From the NCBI RefSeq assembly GCF_023715445.1, contig NZ_JAMBOD010000011.1:1-61214 (forward strand): a DNA stretch of 61,214 bases. The letters run 5' to 3'. How positions within the stretch are numbered: position 1 is the first letter of the stretch; every line of letters starts with the position of its first letter. Source of the stretch: Fictibacillus nanhaiensis (GTDB taxonomy: Bacteria; Bacillota; Bacilli; Bacillales; Fictibacillaceae). Of the stretch, positions 7,974 to 17,445 are shown piece after piece. A program made the position numbers and the translations under genes. The notes beneath the pieces are model-generated. The model was not told where the DNA came from. It worked only from the letters and a program-made list of their open reading frames with translations, and did not search any database.

Positions 7974-9914
7974 TTAAGCGTTCTGTAATTCTTCCCATTC
8001 TTCCATTAAAGCTTCCATTTCACTATTTAATGCGTCTAATTGTGACTGGAAATCCTGTGTTTTCTCATAATCCTGAAATACTTCAGGTTTACAAAGCTCA
8101 CCTTCAGCATAGGCGATCTTGCCCTCCAGCCCTTCAAGCAGCTCTTCGATTTCCTCGATACGGCGCTGGCGTTTACGGTCTTGTTTTTTCGCTTCTTTAT
8201 CGATTGAGTTCTTCGTATTGTTGGATTGATCCGCTGATTGATTGCTTACAGCACTCTCTGCATTTTGACGTTTGGCGATTTCTTCACGAGCTTTCATTTC
8301 ATTCTTTTTTTCTGTGTAATAATCATAGTCGCCGAGGTACTCCGTTAGTCCATTAGGCGCCAATTCAACAACTTTAGTTGCGATCCGGTTAATAAAATAA
8401 CGGTCATGAGACACAAAAAGAATGGTTCCTGGATAATGAATCAAAGCTTGTTCCAGCACTTCTTTGCTATCAAGGTCCAAGTGGTTCGTAGGCTCATCCA
8501 ATAACAGCAGATTTCCTTTTTCCATCATGAGCTTTGCAAGGGCAAGGCGTGCTTTCTGTCCGCCGCTTAGCTCGTTTACAAGCTTTAAGACGTCATCTGC
8601 GCTGAAAAGGAATTGACCAAGAATGGAACGTATTTCTTTTTCTGTCTTTTCCGGATAATCATCCCAAAGCTCGTTTAGAAGTGTTTTCCTCGAATGCAGA
8701 TCAGCTTGTTCCTGATCATAATGTGAAATCTTCAAGCCGCTGCCATAACGAATATCACCCGTAAGAAGCGGCAGCTGTTTTCTAATTACTTTTAAAAGTG
8801 TTGATTTACCGATCCCGTTTGGCCCGACAATAGCTATACTATCCTGACGGTTGACTGCCAGGTTCACATTTTCAAAAAGTGGAAATCCGCTCTCATAACC
8901 GGTGCTCACTCCATCAAGCTTCAACACATCGTTTCCGCTCTGTCTTTCAATATCAAATGAAAAGGAAGCGGACTTCTCCGCACCTGAAGGACGGTCCTTG
9001 AGGTCCATTTTTTCAAGCTGTTTACGTCTGCTTTGTGCTCGTTTTGTTGTAGATGCCCGTACAATATTGCGTTGAATAAAGTCTTCGAGCTTTGCAACTT
9101 GGTCCTGCTGTTTCTCAAACTCTTTCATTTCTTGAGCATAGCGTTCTGCTTTTTGTTCGAGATAACTGGAGTAGTTTCCGGTATAACGATAAGATCGCTT
9201 TCTGGAGACTTCATAAACAGTCGTGACGATTTTATCAAGGAAATAACGGTCATGGGAGACAATTAAAATGCCGCCCGGATAACTCTGTAAGTATTGCTCG
9301 AGCCACGTGAGCGTTTTAATATCCAAGTGGTTCGTAGGTTCGTCCAGAATAAGCAGATCAGGCTTTGTCAGGAGAAGCTTTGCAAGAGCGAGCCTTGTTT
9401 TCTGTCCGCCGCTCAGCGTATTGATTCTGGTGTCTCGGTCAAAATCGGCGAATTGAAACCCGTGAAGAACGGTACGGATCTCGGCTTCATATTGATAACC
9501 GCCTTCGTCTTTAAATTGAACCTGCAGCTCATCATAATCTTTTAAAAGGCGCTCATACTCAGCAGCATTTTCTAAGACTTCTGGATCTCCCATGCGTGCT
9601 TCCATCTCCCGCAGCTTTTTCTCTTTTTTGCGAAGAGGTTCAAAGACGGAGAGCATTTCATTCCAGATCGTTTCATTAGAATCAAGGCCAGCATCCTGCG
9701 CGAGGTATCCTGTTTTCACATCTTTCGGAATCATGACATGACCCGAATCATACGAATACTCACCAGTAATGACCCGAAGCAGTGTGGATTTTCCTGCTCC
9801 GTTCCTGCCTACTAGCGCGATGCGTTCGCCTGTTTGAACTTCTAGTTTTATATGGGATAAAATGACGTCAGCTCCAAAAGACTTGGTGACATCTTGAACT
9901 TGTAATATAATCAT
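7974..9914 (-). CDS. ABC-F family ATPase (YdiF-like)
   Basis: A 646-residue soluble protein with two ABC ATPase domains and no membrane spans, hence an ABC-F ribosome-associated protein rather than a transporter. Walker A motifs are GRNGAGKST (about 37-45) and GPNGIGKST (second domain); both halves have LSGGQK signatures and DEPTNHLD Walker B motifs. A charged linker joins them, and a C-terminal coiled coil (about 555-646) is the Uup/YdiF-type extension. Such proteins ease stalled translation. It is divergent from moaC; position after tsaD matches B. subtilis ydiF. Confidence 0.94.
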   Translation of the reverse strand: MIILQVQDVTKSFGADVILSHIKLEVQTGERIALVGRNGAGKSTLLRVITGEYSYDSGHVMIPKDVKTGYLAQDAGLDSNETIWNEMLSVFEPLRKKEKKLREMEARMGDPEVLENAAEYERLLKDYDELQVQFKDEGGYQYEAEIRTVLHGFQFADFDRDTRINTLSGGQKTRLALAKLLLTKPDLLILDEPTNHLDIKTLTWLEQYLQSYPGGILIVSHDRYFLDKIVTTVYEVSRKRSYRYTGNYSSYLEQKAERYAQEMKEFEKQQDQVAKLEDFIQRNIVRASTTKRAQSRRKQLEKMDLKDRPSGAEKSASFSFDIERQSGNDVLKLDGVSTGYESGFPLFENVNLAVNRQDSIAIVGPNGIGKSTLLKVIRKQLPLLTGDIRYGSGLKISHYDQEQADLHSRKTLLNELWDDYPEKTEKEIRSILGQFLFSADDVLKLVNELSGGQKARLALAKLMMEKGNLLLLDEPTNHLDLDSKEVLEQALIHYPGTILFVSHDRYFINRIATKVVELAPNGLTEYLGDYDYYTEKKNEMKAREEIAKRQNAESAVSNQSADQSNNTKNSIDKEAKKQDRKRQRRIEEIEELLEGLEGKIAYAEGELCKPEVFQDYEKTQDFQSQLDALNSEMEALMEEWEELQNA

Positions 9915-9952
9915 TTCGATTTCACCTCTATGAAAAAGGGTGATTATTTATT

Positions 9953-10168
9953 TTAGTGGCTTTGTTCTAAAGGATTGCTGCTTGTGAACAAAGCAGTGAG
10001 TACGCTTCATTGACAAGTTGGTTGGAGCGCAAGGTGCGAGACTCCTGGGGGATTAGCGGGACAGGTGAGACTCCTAACGGCGCAAAGCGCAGAGGAGGCT
10101 CACCGCACGCCCCCCGGAAAGCGAGCATCCTGAAGCGGAAATCAACTACTTCCACTAGCCTTTAAATA
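9953..10168. repeat. Dispersed G+C-rich intergenic repeat, copy 1
   Basis: A non-coding element of roughly 215 bp, shared with 21362-21660. The left end (GGCTTTGTTCTAAAGGATTGC) and the blocks CATTGACAAGTTG, GCGAGACTCCTG, GCGGAAAGCGAGCATCCTGAA and CGGAAATCAA are all shared. The centre forms a strong hairpin GGTGAGACTCCT / AGGAGGCTCACC (10064-10104) capped by GGCGC-type pairing. It fills most of the gap between ydiF and moaC. Elements of this look are scattered through Bacillaceae genomes; I do not assign a name. Confidence 0.75.
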
Positions 10169-10315
10169 ACAATCGTAACCCTGTCTACTAGTAGTTTAGC
10201 GCAGTTTGGGGATTCGCGCCAACAAAGGGAATGTTAACATTTTGCAATATTTACAAGGAAGAATATAACGACAATAAAAGCGGTTTCGTGTATATTCAAC
10301 ATGAGGAGTGGTTTT

Positions 10316-10819
10316 ATGAAAGAGTTAACTCATTTTAACGAAGAAGGCCGTGCCAGAATGGTAGATATTTCTGAAAAAGAAACTTCGTACCGGACAGCCA
10401 TCGCAGTCAGCGGGATAACTGTATCTGAAGAAGTCTTCCTTAAGATAAAAGATAATAAGTTCAAAAAAGGGGACGTTCTAGCAGTTGCTCAAATCGCTGG
10501 CATCATGGCGGCTAAAAAGACATCTGACTGGATTCCAATGTGCCATCCGCTCTCATTAACCGGCGTTGATCTATCCTTTCAATGGAACAAAGAGAATGAA
10601 GAAGGATACAAATTAAATATACAAGCTGAAGTAAGAACTAAAGGAAGTACCGGGGTTGAAATGGAAGCACTCACTGCCGCATCTGCAGCGGCGTTAACCG
10701 TTTATGACATGTGTAAAGCGGCCGATAAAGGAATGATCATCGGTCCAACATATCTCGTATCCAAAACCGGTGGAAAGAATGGGGATTTTGTACGCTCATC
10801 AAGCCCAGACAAAGTATGA
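10316..10819 (+). CDS. moaC: Cyclic pyranopterin monophosphate synthase MoaC
   Basis: Converts the MoaA product into cPMP in molybdenum-cofactor synthesis. 167 residues from ATG 10316, which has a GAGGAG site eight bases upstream; an in-frame ATG at 10301 overlaps that site and is less likely. Family motifs are VDISEKE, the [12 protein letters not shown] active-site segment, [12 protein letters not shown] and [11 protein letters not shown]. It precedes rex by 43 bases, as in B. subtilis (ydiG-ydiH). Confidence 0.96.
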   Translation: MKELTHFNEEGRARMVDISEKETSYRTAIAVSGITVSEEVFLKIKDNKFKKGDVLAVAQIAGIMAAKKTSDWIPMCHPLSLTGVDLSFQWNKENEEGYKLNIQAEVRTKGSTGVEMEALTAASAAALTVYDMCKAADKGMIIGPTYLVSKTGGKNGDFVRSSSPDKV

Positions 10820-10862
10820 TACAATAGGAAAAGATAAGCTTTCTTACATGGAGGGCCCATAC

Positions 10863-11498
10863 ATGAACCAAGATCAGCTAAAAATACCGCATGCTACAGC
10901 TAAACGGCTGCCATTATATTACCGGTTTTTAAAGAACCTATCCTCTTCTGGAAAGCAAAGGGTGTCCTCTGCTGAATTAAGTGAGGCTGTAAAAGTAGAT
11001 TCTGCTACAATACGCAGAGATTTTTCCTATTTTGGTGCGTTAGGAAAAAAAGGTTATGGCTACAATGTTAATTACTTGCTGTCATTTTTCCGAAAAACAC
11101 TTAATCAGGATGAAACAACAACGGTTGCTTTAATCGGAGTAGGTAATTTAGGCACAGCCTTTTTGCATTATAATTTCACAAAAAATAATAATACAAAAAT
11201 AGAAGTGGCATTCGATGTGGATTCATCTAAGATTGGCACCGAGATTGCAGGCGTACCTATTTATCATACAAATGATATTGAAAGTGAACTGAAAAAACGG
11301 GGTATTGACGTTGCCATTCTAACTGTCCCTGTTGGCGCAGCCCAGACAATCGCCGATCAGCTGGAAAGAGCGGGTGTTAAAGGAATTTTAAACTTTACCC
11401 CGGCACGTCTAACCTTATCTTCAGAAATCCGCGTACATCATATCGATCTAGCTGTAGAATTGCAGTCACTCGTTTATTTTATGAAAAATTATTCTTAA
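10863..11498 (+). CDS. rex: Redox-sensing transcriptional repressor Rex
   Basis: A dimeric repressor that senses the NADH/NAD+ ratio and controls anaerobic and fermentative genes. 211 residues from ATG 10863, with GGAGGG eight bases upstream; the frame is open upstream into moaC but that part does not fit the family. An N-terminal winged helix (about 14-80, with [12 protein letters not shown] recognition helix) is followed by a Rossmann domain ([10 protein letters not shown] near 92-101) and a swapped C-terminal helix. The cotranscribed tatAC genes follow. Confidence 0.95.
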   Translation: MNQDQLKIPHATAKRLPLYYRFLKNLSSSGKQRVSSAELSEAVKVDSATIRRDFSYFGALGKKGYGYNVNYLLSFFRKTLNQDETTTVALIGVGNLGTAFLHYNFTKNNNTKIEVAFDVDSSKIGTEIAGVPIYHTNDIESELKKRGIDVAILTVPVGAAQTIADQLERAGVKGILNFTPARLTLSSEIRVHHIDLAVELQSLVYFMKNYS

Positions 11499-11511
11499 AG
11501 GAGGCAGTACA

Positions 11512-11691
11512 ATGTTAGGACCAGGAAGTATCGCTGTCATTGCAGGTGTAGCATTAATTTTATTCGGACCTAAGAAGCTCCCTGAGTTAGGGAAAGCAGC
11601 AGGGAAGACGCTGCGTGAGTTCAAGAATGCAACAAAAGGCATTATGGACGATGACGATGATAAGAAGAAGGAAAGCGAACAACAGAAGTAA
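11512..11691 (+). CDS. tatA: Twin-arginine translocase subunit TatA
   Basis: A 59-residue protein. A short N-terminal membrane helix ([13 protein letters not shown]) is followed by the [10 protein letters not shown] hinge, an amphipathic helix ([16 protein letters not shown]) and an acidic/lysine-rich tail (DDDDDKKK). ATG 11512 has an AAAGGAGG site. It is the pore-forming Tat subunit and pairs with the tatC gene 12 bases downstream. The sequence is close to TatAy of B. subtilis, whose tatAy-tatCy pair sits at this locus. Confidence 0.95.
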   Translation: MLGPGSIAVIAGVALILFGPKKLPELGKAAGKTLREFKNATKGIMDDDDDKKKESEQQK

Positions 11692-11703
11692 GGATGTTTT
11701 TCT

Positions 11704-12486
11704 ATGACCTCTGAAAAAAATATGACGTTATACGGCCACATTGGTGAGTTAAGAAAACGCATCGTGTGGGCACTAATAGCTTTCTTTGTATTTCTCATCG
11801 TTGGATTTTTCTTAGCGAAACCGGTGATCGTGTATTTGCAAAGTGATCCGATCGCTAAAGATATACAGATGAACGCATTTCACTTAACAGACCCATTGAA
11901 TGTCTACATGACTTTTGCATTCTTTATCGGGTGTGTTTTAGCAGCTCCTGTGGCGCTGTACCAGCTTTGGGCGTTTATCAGCCCGGGTCTTTATGAAAAT
12001 GAACGAAAAGTAACTTTGATGTATATCCCGATCGCATTTCTGCTTTTCTTAACGGGATTAGCATTCTCCTATTTCATTCTCTTTCCGTTTGTTGTTAGTT
12101 TTATGGGAAACGTTGCGAGCGCACTAAGTGTTGAAGGAGAATATGGGATTCAGGAGTATTTCTCGTTTTTATTCAATATCACACTGCCGTTTGGATTGCT
12201 GTTTCAATTTCCGGTACTTATTATGTTTTTAACGCGGTTAGGGATTGTAACTCCTGACTATCTGAAGAAGATTAGGAAAATAGCTTATTTTGGGATTTTA
12301 GTGATTGCAGGATTTATTACGCCTCCAGAACTTTTGTCTCACTTAATGGTAACTTTCCCGTTAATTCTTCTTTATGAGATCAGTATCTTGATTTCCAGAA
12401 CAGCTTATAAAAAAAGAATGAAAGCAGAAGTGGAAGCTCTGGTGAAAGAAAGAGAAGCTGAAATTGAATCTGCATTTCATGAATAG
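11704..12486 (+). CDS. tatC: Twin-arginine translocase subunit TatC
   Basis: A 260-residue, six-span membrane protein that recognises twin-arginine signal peptides of folded proteins. The N-terminal HIGELRKRI motif (13-21), the SPGLYENERK loop and GFITPPE near the C-terminal spans are family hallmarks. Translation is probably coupled to tatA. The genomic setting matches tatCy. A short acidic/basic cytoplasmic tail ends the protein. Confidence 0.96.
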   Translation: MTSEKNMTLYGHIGELRKRIVWALIAFFVFLIVGFFLAKPVIVYLQSDPIAKDIQMNAFHLTDPLNVYMTFAFFIGCVLAAPVALYQLWAFISPGLYENERKVTLMYIPIAFLLFLTGLAFSYFILFPFVVSFMGNVASALSVEGEYGIQEYFSFLFNITLPFGLLFQFPVLIMFLTRLGIVTPDYLKKIRKIAYFGILVIAGFITPPELLSHLMVTFPLILLYEISILISRTAYKKRMKAEVEALVKEREAEIESAFHE

Positions 12487-12490
12487 GAAG

Positions 12491-12523
12491 AGGGCGAACC
12501 TTTAGCGGGTGAGCCCTTTTTTT
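12491..12523 (+). terminator. Terminator after tatC
   Basis: AGGGC...GCCCT hairpin with further partial pairing and a run of seven to eight T. Confidence 0.8.
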
Positions 12524-12885
12524 GGATGGAGCGAAACTGAAGGGTCAACTGGCGAAACGGTATAATTTGGGGGTGTAACTCGGCCAAGTCGGGTTGGAAC
12601 AAGCACTTAAACGGGTTAAGCGCTGCAGGGATGAAATATCATCTTGAAATCATTGGAAAAAGGGTAACAGATTCATAAAAAGCTGAGTAGTAGGTCTTTT
12701 TGAATATGCATTTGTTCTTTTTTCTATTTTTTGCTCATTTTAAGTACAAAAAAGATGGATGGTGATCCATCTTCCTCTTTGTCATACGCCTCCGCTTTTT
12801 TCTGCACATGCTTTAAGGCTTTTTTCGTAAACGTAGCGGTATTAGAGTCAGGTGATTTCCTGGTCCAAGATTCAAGAAAAGGAAA
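12524..12885. other. Gene-free stretch between tatC and ydiK, left part
   Basis: I see no coding region here. One clear structure is the hairpin at 12752-12773 (AAGATGGAT / ATCCATCTT, 4-nt loop); read on the minus strand it is followed by a T-run, so it is a minus-strand terminator without an obvious gene. A 71-codon minus-strand frame (12724-12939) covers part of the stretch but has no ribosome site or homology that I recognise. Confidence 0.5.
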
Positions 12886-12996
12886 TTTGAGCGAAAAAGG
12901 GATATTTTGAGCGAAACGAAGGTAGTTTGAGCGCAGCAAGAGAATCCTGAGCCTAACTCTTCGTTTTTGAGCGAAACCTCAATGATTCTGAGCGAA
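12886..12996. repeat. Phased array, six TTTGAGCG-type units at 20 bp
   Basis: TGAGC cores begin at 12888, 12908, 12928, 12948, 12968 and 12989: spacings of 20, 20, 20, 20 and 21 bp. Most read TTTGAGCGAAA; the fourth reads CCTGAGCCT. Read on the minus strand the core is CGCTCAAA. No gene is present. The spacing mirrors the two arrays at 384-710 although the core is unrelated. Confidence 0.8.
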
Positions 12997-13085
12997 CATG
13001 TAATAAATATAAGAACACGTACCATAAAACCCCGCTTTTCATCAACCCCGCTGCTCCTGACGTCGTTTCGTACCTTTCAAAAAAA

Positions 13086-13116
13086 GAAAAACTGCCCCCA
13101 AAAAGGGCAGCTTTTC
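13086..13116 (-). terminator. Terminator of ydiK
   Basis: CTGCCC / GGGCAG stem; on the minus strand it is followed by TTTTTCTTTTT, six bases after the ydiK stop. Confidence 0.85.
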
Positions 13117-13120
13117 GTAT

Positions 13121-13324
13121 TTATTTTCTTCGTTTTCTTTTTAAGTGGTTGTTCAAAGCGAAATAACGGATGGCATTAGCAAAATCGAACGTTGCGACAA
13201 CCATCGTGATGATGGTCCAGAAGCTCGTCATCCCATATTCGTTTGAATAATGTACAGCTAAGTACGTAAAGACGAGTCCGATTCCTAAATATAAAAATGC
13301 CATAAACAAAGGTGATGTCTTCAT
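13121..13324 (-). CDS. ydiK: Small two-span membrane protein, YdiK family (DUF4305)
   Basis: 67 residues: two hydrophobic segments (about 5-25 and 34-54) and a very basic C-terminus (LKRKRRK). Sequence and position next to ydiL match B. subtilis YdiK. No biochemical role is established. Its ATG overlaps the ydiL stop by 4 bases, so it is translated from the same mRNA. Confidence 0.85.
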   Translation of the reverse strand: MKTSPLFMAFLYLGIGLVFTYLAVHYSNEYGMTSFWTIITMVVATFDFANAIRYFALNNHLKRKRRK

Positions 13325-14034
13325 AGCAGTCCTCCAAAAATCAATTGCGCTGTTTCTAGCTGTTGTTCCATTTCCTTAATTTTATCTGCAAGGAAAATCT
13401 GAACGATTAAAACAAGTGTATTCATTGCAACGTGTGCAGCGATCGGGACAATAAGCCTCTTCGTCCGAACGTACAGATATGCAAAGGTAAAGCCCATTGC
13501 TGTGTAGATTAATAAGTGTGTAAAGTCCGCATGAACAGCAGCAAAGATAAGAGAACTGATCAAAGCAGAGATAAAGAAATTAAATCGTTTATGAAGCGAT
13601 CCGAAAATAATTTTCCGGAAGATAATCTCTTCTAAAATCGGACCAACAATCGCTGTGACCACCATAAAGTACTTTACATCTTTTACGATTTCAACAAGCT
13701 TCTCCGTGTTTTGAGAACCAGGCTCAATTCCGAATACATTTATCTCAATAAGGCTAGCTATGATTTGAGCGGCATAGGCCATGAAAATACCGATAATCGA
13801 CCACATCACTGCAGAGCCTTTTGACACGCGTTCTGAATCACGATGCCGGCTTTTCATCTCAGGCATCAGCATATAAAGGATGATGAAGAGAGCTGCAATA
13901 AAGCTGATCGTTCCCCACATTCCAAACAACTGATTTTTAGGTACGCCAAGCTCGTTCAAAAGAGGAATTCCAAGATATCCTGAGAATTGCATAAGTATGT
14001 ATATAAAGATGATCCACCAGTATTTTTTCTTCAA
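13321..14034 (-). CDS. ydiL: CPBP-family intramembrane metalloprotease (YdiL-like)
   Basis: A 237-residue polytopic membrane protein of the CPBP (Abi, CAAX-protease-like) family. The first signature EEIIFR is near residues 135-140, with HADFTH and HVAMN further on supplying the zinc-binding-type histidines. The family cleaves or processes membrane substrates or protects against bacteriocins; the substrate here is unknown. It is divergent from groES and operonic with ydiK, as in B. subtilis. Confidence 0.9.
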   Translation of the reverse strand: MKKKYWWIIFIYILMQFSGYLGIPLLNELGVPKNQLFGMWGTISFIAALFIILYMLMPEMKSRHRDSERVSKGSAVMWSIIGIFMAYAAQIIASLIEINVFGIEPGSQNTEKLVEIVKDVKYFMVVTAIVGPILEEIIFRKIIFGSLHKRFNFFISALISSLIFAAVHADFTHLLIYTAMGFTFAYLYVRTKRLIVPIAAHVAMNTLVLIVQIFLADKIKEMEQQLETAQLIFGGLL

Positions 14035-14167
14035 ATTAAGTTCTCCTTTGATTCCTCACCCGAATACTATTCTTGTTACTACTCTCTCTATATGCTAACC
14101 CATTTTACCATAGAATAGGCATGGCTCGCGAGGATATCGATTTTGAGAAGTTTTTCGTATTTCCTGC

Positions 14168-14196
14168 TTGCAAAGTTTTAAAGTTTTATTTATTAT
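14168..14196 (+). promoter_or_regulatory. groESL sigma-A promoter
   Basis: TTGCAA (14168-14173), a 17-bp spacer and TATTAT (14191-14196), immediately upstream of CIRCE. Confidence 0.75.
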
Positions 14197-14207
14197 TAGA
14201 AATGGAG

Positions 14208-14234
14208 TTAGCACTCACTAACAAAGAGTGCTAA
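14208..14234 (+). promoter_or_regulatory. CIRCE operator (HrcA site)
   Basis: Perfect TTAGCACTC-N9-GAGTGCTAA inverted repeat just after the promoter and 39 bases before the groES start. HrcA repression of groESL, relieved on heat shock, is expected. Confidence 0.98.
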
Positions 14235-14273
14235 TAAGAAAATCTTTTTAACTATTTAAGGAGGGTGTTTCAC

Positions 14274-14558
14274 TTGTTAAAGCCATTAGGTGACCGTATT
14301 ATTATTGAGCTTGTAGAAGGTGAAGAAAAAACTGCAAGCGGCATTGTATTGCCAGATTCAGCAAAAGAAAAGCCTCAAGAAGGAAAAGTTGTTGCTGTAG
14401 GTACGGGCCGTGTAACGGATAACGGCGAGCGTATCTCTTTAGAAGTTTCAGAAGGAAACACGATTATTTTCTCTAAATACGCTGGTACAGAAGTGAAGTA
14501 CCAAGGCAAAGAATACTTGATTCTTCGTGAATCTGACGTTTTAGCGATCGTAGGCTAA
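14274..14558 (+). CDS. groES: Co-chaperonin GroES
   Basis: 94 residues, the seven-membered lid of the GroEL folding chamber. The start is TTG 14274 (translated as Met-Leu-Lys-Pro-Leu-Gly-Asp), with an AAGGAGGG site at 14258-14265; the GTG at 14265 overlaps that site. Typical features are the mobile loop [17 protein letters not shown] and the C-terminal [12 protein letters not shown]. First gene of the CIRCE-controlled operon; groEL follows after 91 bases. Confidence 0.97.
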   Translation: MLKPLGDRIIIELVEGEEKTASGIVLPDSAKEKPQEGKVVAVGTGRVTDNGERISLEVSEGNTIIFSKYAGTEVKYQGKEYLILRESDVLAIVG

Positions 14559-14634
14559 TCTCAGAGAATTGAAGCTTCAATGATTTGAAGCTACATAAAT
14601 AAAGCATATGTAAGTCACTAACTTTTTAAATTAA

Positions 14635-16287
<1,653 letters not shown>

Positions 16288-16301
16288 TTAACATCATAAG
16301 G

Positions 16302-16322
16302 CCCCGATATATGAGGGGTTTT
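16302..16322 (+). terminator. Weak terminator hairpin after groEL
   Basis: Short CCCC / GGGG stem followed by TTTTA, 14 bases after groEL. If the island reading is right, it belongs to the island end and replaced the original hairpin now at 18789-18811. Confidence 0.45.
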
Positions 16323-16340
16323 ATGGAGTTGGTTTGCAAA

Positions 16341-16360
16341 TGCTCATACTTTTGCTCATA
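16341..16360. repeat. Direct-repeat pair TGCTCATA, left end of island
   Basis: TGCTCATAcTTTTGCTCATA: two TGCTCATA boxes 12 bp apart. The same arrangement in the same orientation is at 18665-18684 (19 of 20 bases identical). Paired short direct repeats just inside both att-like duplicates resemble arm-type sites of tyrosine integrases. Confidence 0.65.
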
Positions 16361-16387
16361 GAAGAATATAAAATAGTGATTAGAGAA

Positions 16388-16430
16388 GGTCTTTCATCAG
16401 TTTACTAAACTGGTGGGAGGCCTTTTCTTC
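16388..16430 (+). terminator. Long G-U-rich hairpin with T-rich tail
   Basis: A 16-bp stem from GGTCTTTCATCAGTTT and AAACTGGTGGGAGGCC (all positions pair when G-U is allowed), loop ACT, followed by TTTTCTT. Because of the G-U pairs it is stable only as RNA from the plus strand. A related hairpin lies at 25528-25569. Confidence 0.65.
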
Positions 16431-16435
16431 CATAG

Positions 16436-16467
16436 AAAAGCCCGCGAAAACAGGCTTTTCATTTTTT
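16436..16467 (+). terminator. Terminator hairpin inside the island's left end
   Basis: AAAAGCC / GGCTTTT stem followed by CATTTTTT. The remaining bases to 16881 are A/T-rich with no gene; 16499-16530 (TTTGGCTCTTTTCG...CTGTTGCT) matches the left end of the dispersed repeat at 21362. Confidence 0.6.
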
Positions 16468-16881
16468 CATTCTTAATAATAATGAATATCTTTAATTTAT
16501 TTGGCTCTTTTCGTAAATACTGTTGCTATTCAATAAAAGCATCCTTTAGTTTAATAAGAGAATATATTTTCTTGATTGTCGATTAGTTTAATTATTGCTG
16601 TTTCAACTGACCTAAACATGCCATTAAATAACATTTGTTTGTGGTTTTTATCCTCTTTTACCCAAAATCATTATTTTTGTTTATTTACTACAGAAAGAGC
16701 AATTGTCAATTTCAGCAAATTTTCTATCAATTTAGCATTGAGATAAGAGTTGATAAAAAGTAAGTTAAAACGTTGATTTTATAATAAAAGAAACCTACTC
16801 TCTTCGAACAAAGATTTATCAAAATGTGCGGGTTTAATTTTTCCATTAATTTAGTTTTTATAAAAAAGATTTATCAAAACG

Positions 16882-17445
16882 TTATTGGGTTTGAGTTTGG
16901 GAACTAAAAACGAAATTAGTCCCGTCATATGTAATTCCATCCATAAATAATAGTATATTTATTAAGCCTTCAAACTCATTATTGAAGTCTAGTAAACTTT
17001 TGTTGTTTGTACTGAACCAAGTTGTGGAATCCTCCGAGGCATGGACATTTCTGTGGCGATTTAATACTATTTGATCTAAATTGGTTTTATCCCTACCTGA
17101 GAATGCATTAATTGGAGGTCTTAGTCCACTATCAATATCTAAACTTAATTCACCCAATACCAATTGTTTTATTTTTGAGTATTCTGGATTATTAAAACTT
17201 TTTAAACGAATTGATAAATCACCAAGTTCAATATCTGTTAAACCTTTTATAATAAGACAATTATAGATTATATGTTTTATTGAAGCTTCTAAAAAACGTG
17301 TAGCCTTAGTATAAATATCTGTATTTAAAATAGCTCTAATTTTAACATCGTTAGGATCTCTTAGTTGAAATGATTGTATATTACTCATGTCTCTCATGAA
17401 AGAAGCATAATATAATTGAATATCCGAATGTCTAAAATTAATCAT
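16882..17445 (-). CDS. HEPN-like protein, putative RNase partner of DUF262
   Basis: 187 residues from ATG 17445, which has an AGAAGG site and overlaps the end of the DUF262 gene (ATG before its TAA), so the two are translationally coupled. The protein is mostly helical with a RHRNVHAS motif at about 130-137. This resembles the R-N-x-H active-site motif of RiboL-PSP/MAE_28990-type HEPN RNases seen in defence and toxin modules. The start used (ATG) is preferred over GTG 17454. Strongly A/T-rich, unlike groEL. HEPN assignment comes from one motif and context, so it is moderate; it could be another helical protein. Confidence 0.6.
   Translation of the reverse strand: MINFRHSDIQLYYASFMRDMSNIQSFQLRDPNDVKIRAILNTDIYTKATRFLEASIKHIIYNCLIIKGLTDIELGDLSIRLKSFNNPEYSKIKQLVLGELSLDIDSGLRPPINAFSGRDKTNLDQIVLNRHRNVHASEDSTTWFSTNNKSLLDFNNEFEGLINILLFMDGITYDGTNFVFSSQTQTQ

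Noticed and set aside
10770-10862. N-terminal extension of Rex beginning inside moaC
   Set aside because: The extra 31 residues do not fit the family and the ATG at 10863 has a good ribosome site.
12724-12939. 71-codon minus-strand frame between tatC and ydiK
   Set aside because: Its start lies in the phased TTTGAGCG array, there is no ribosome site, and I recognise no family; kept only as a note in the gap entry.
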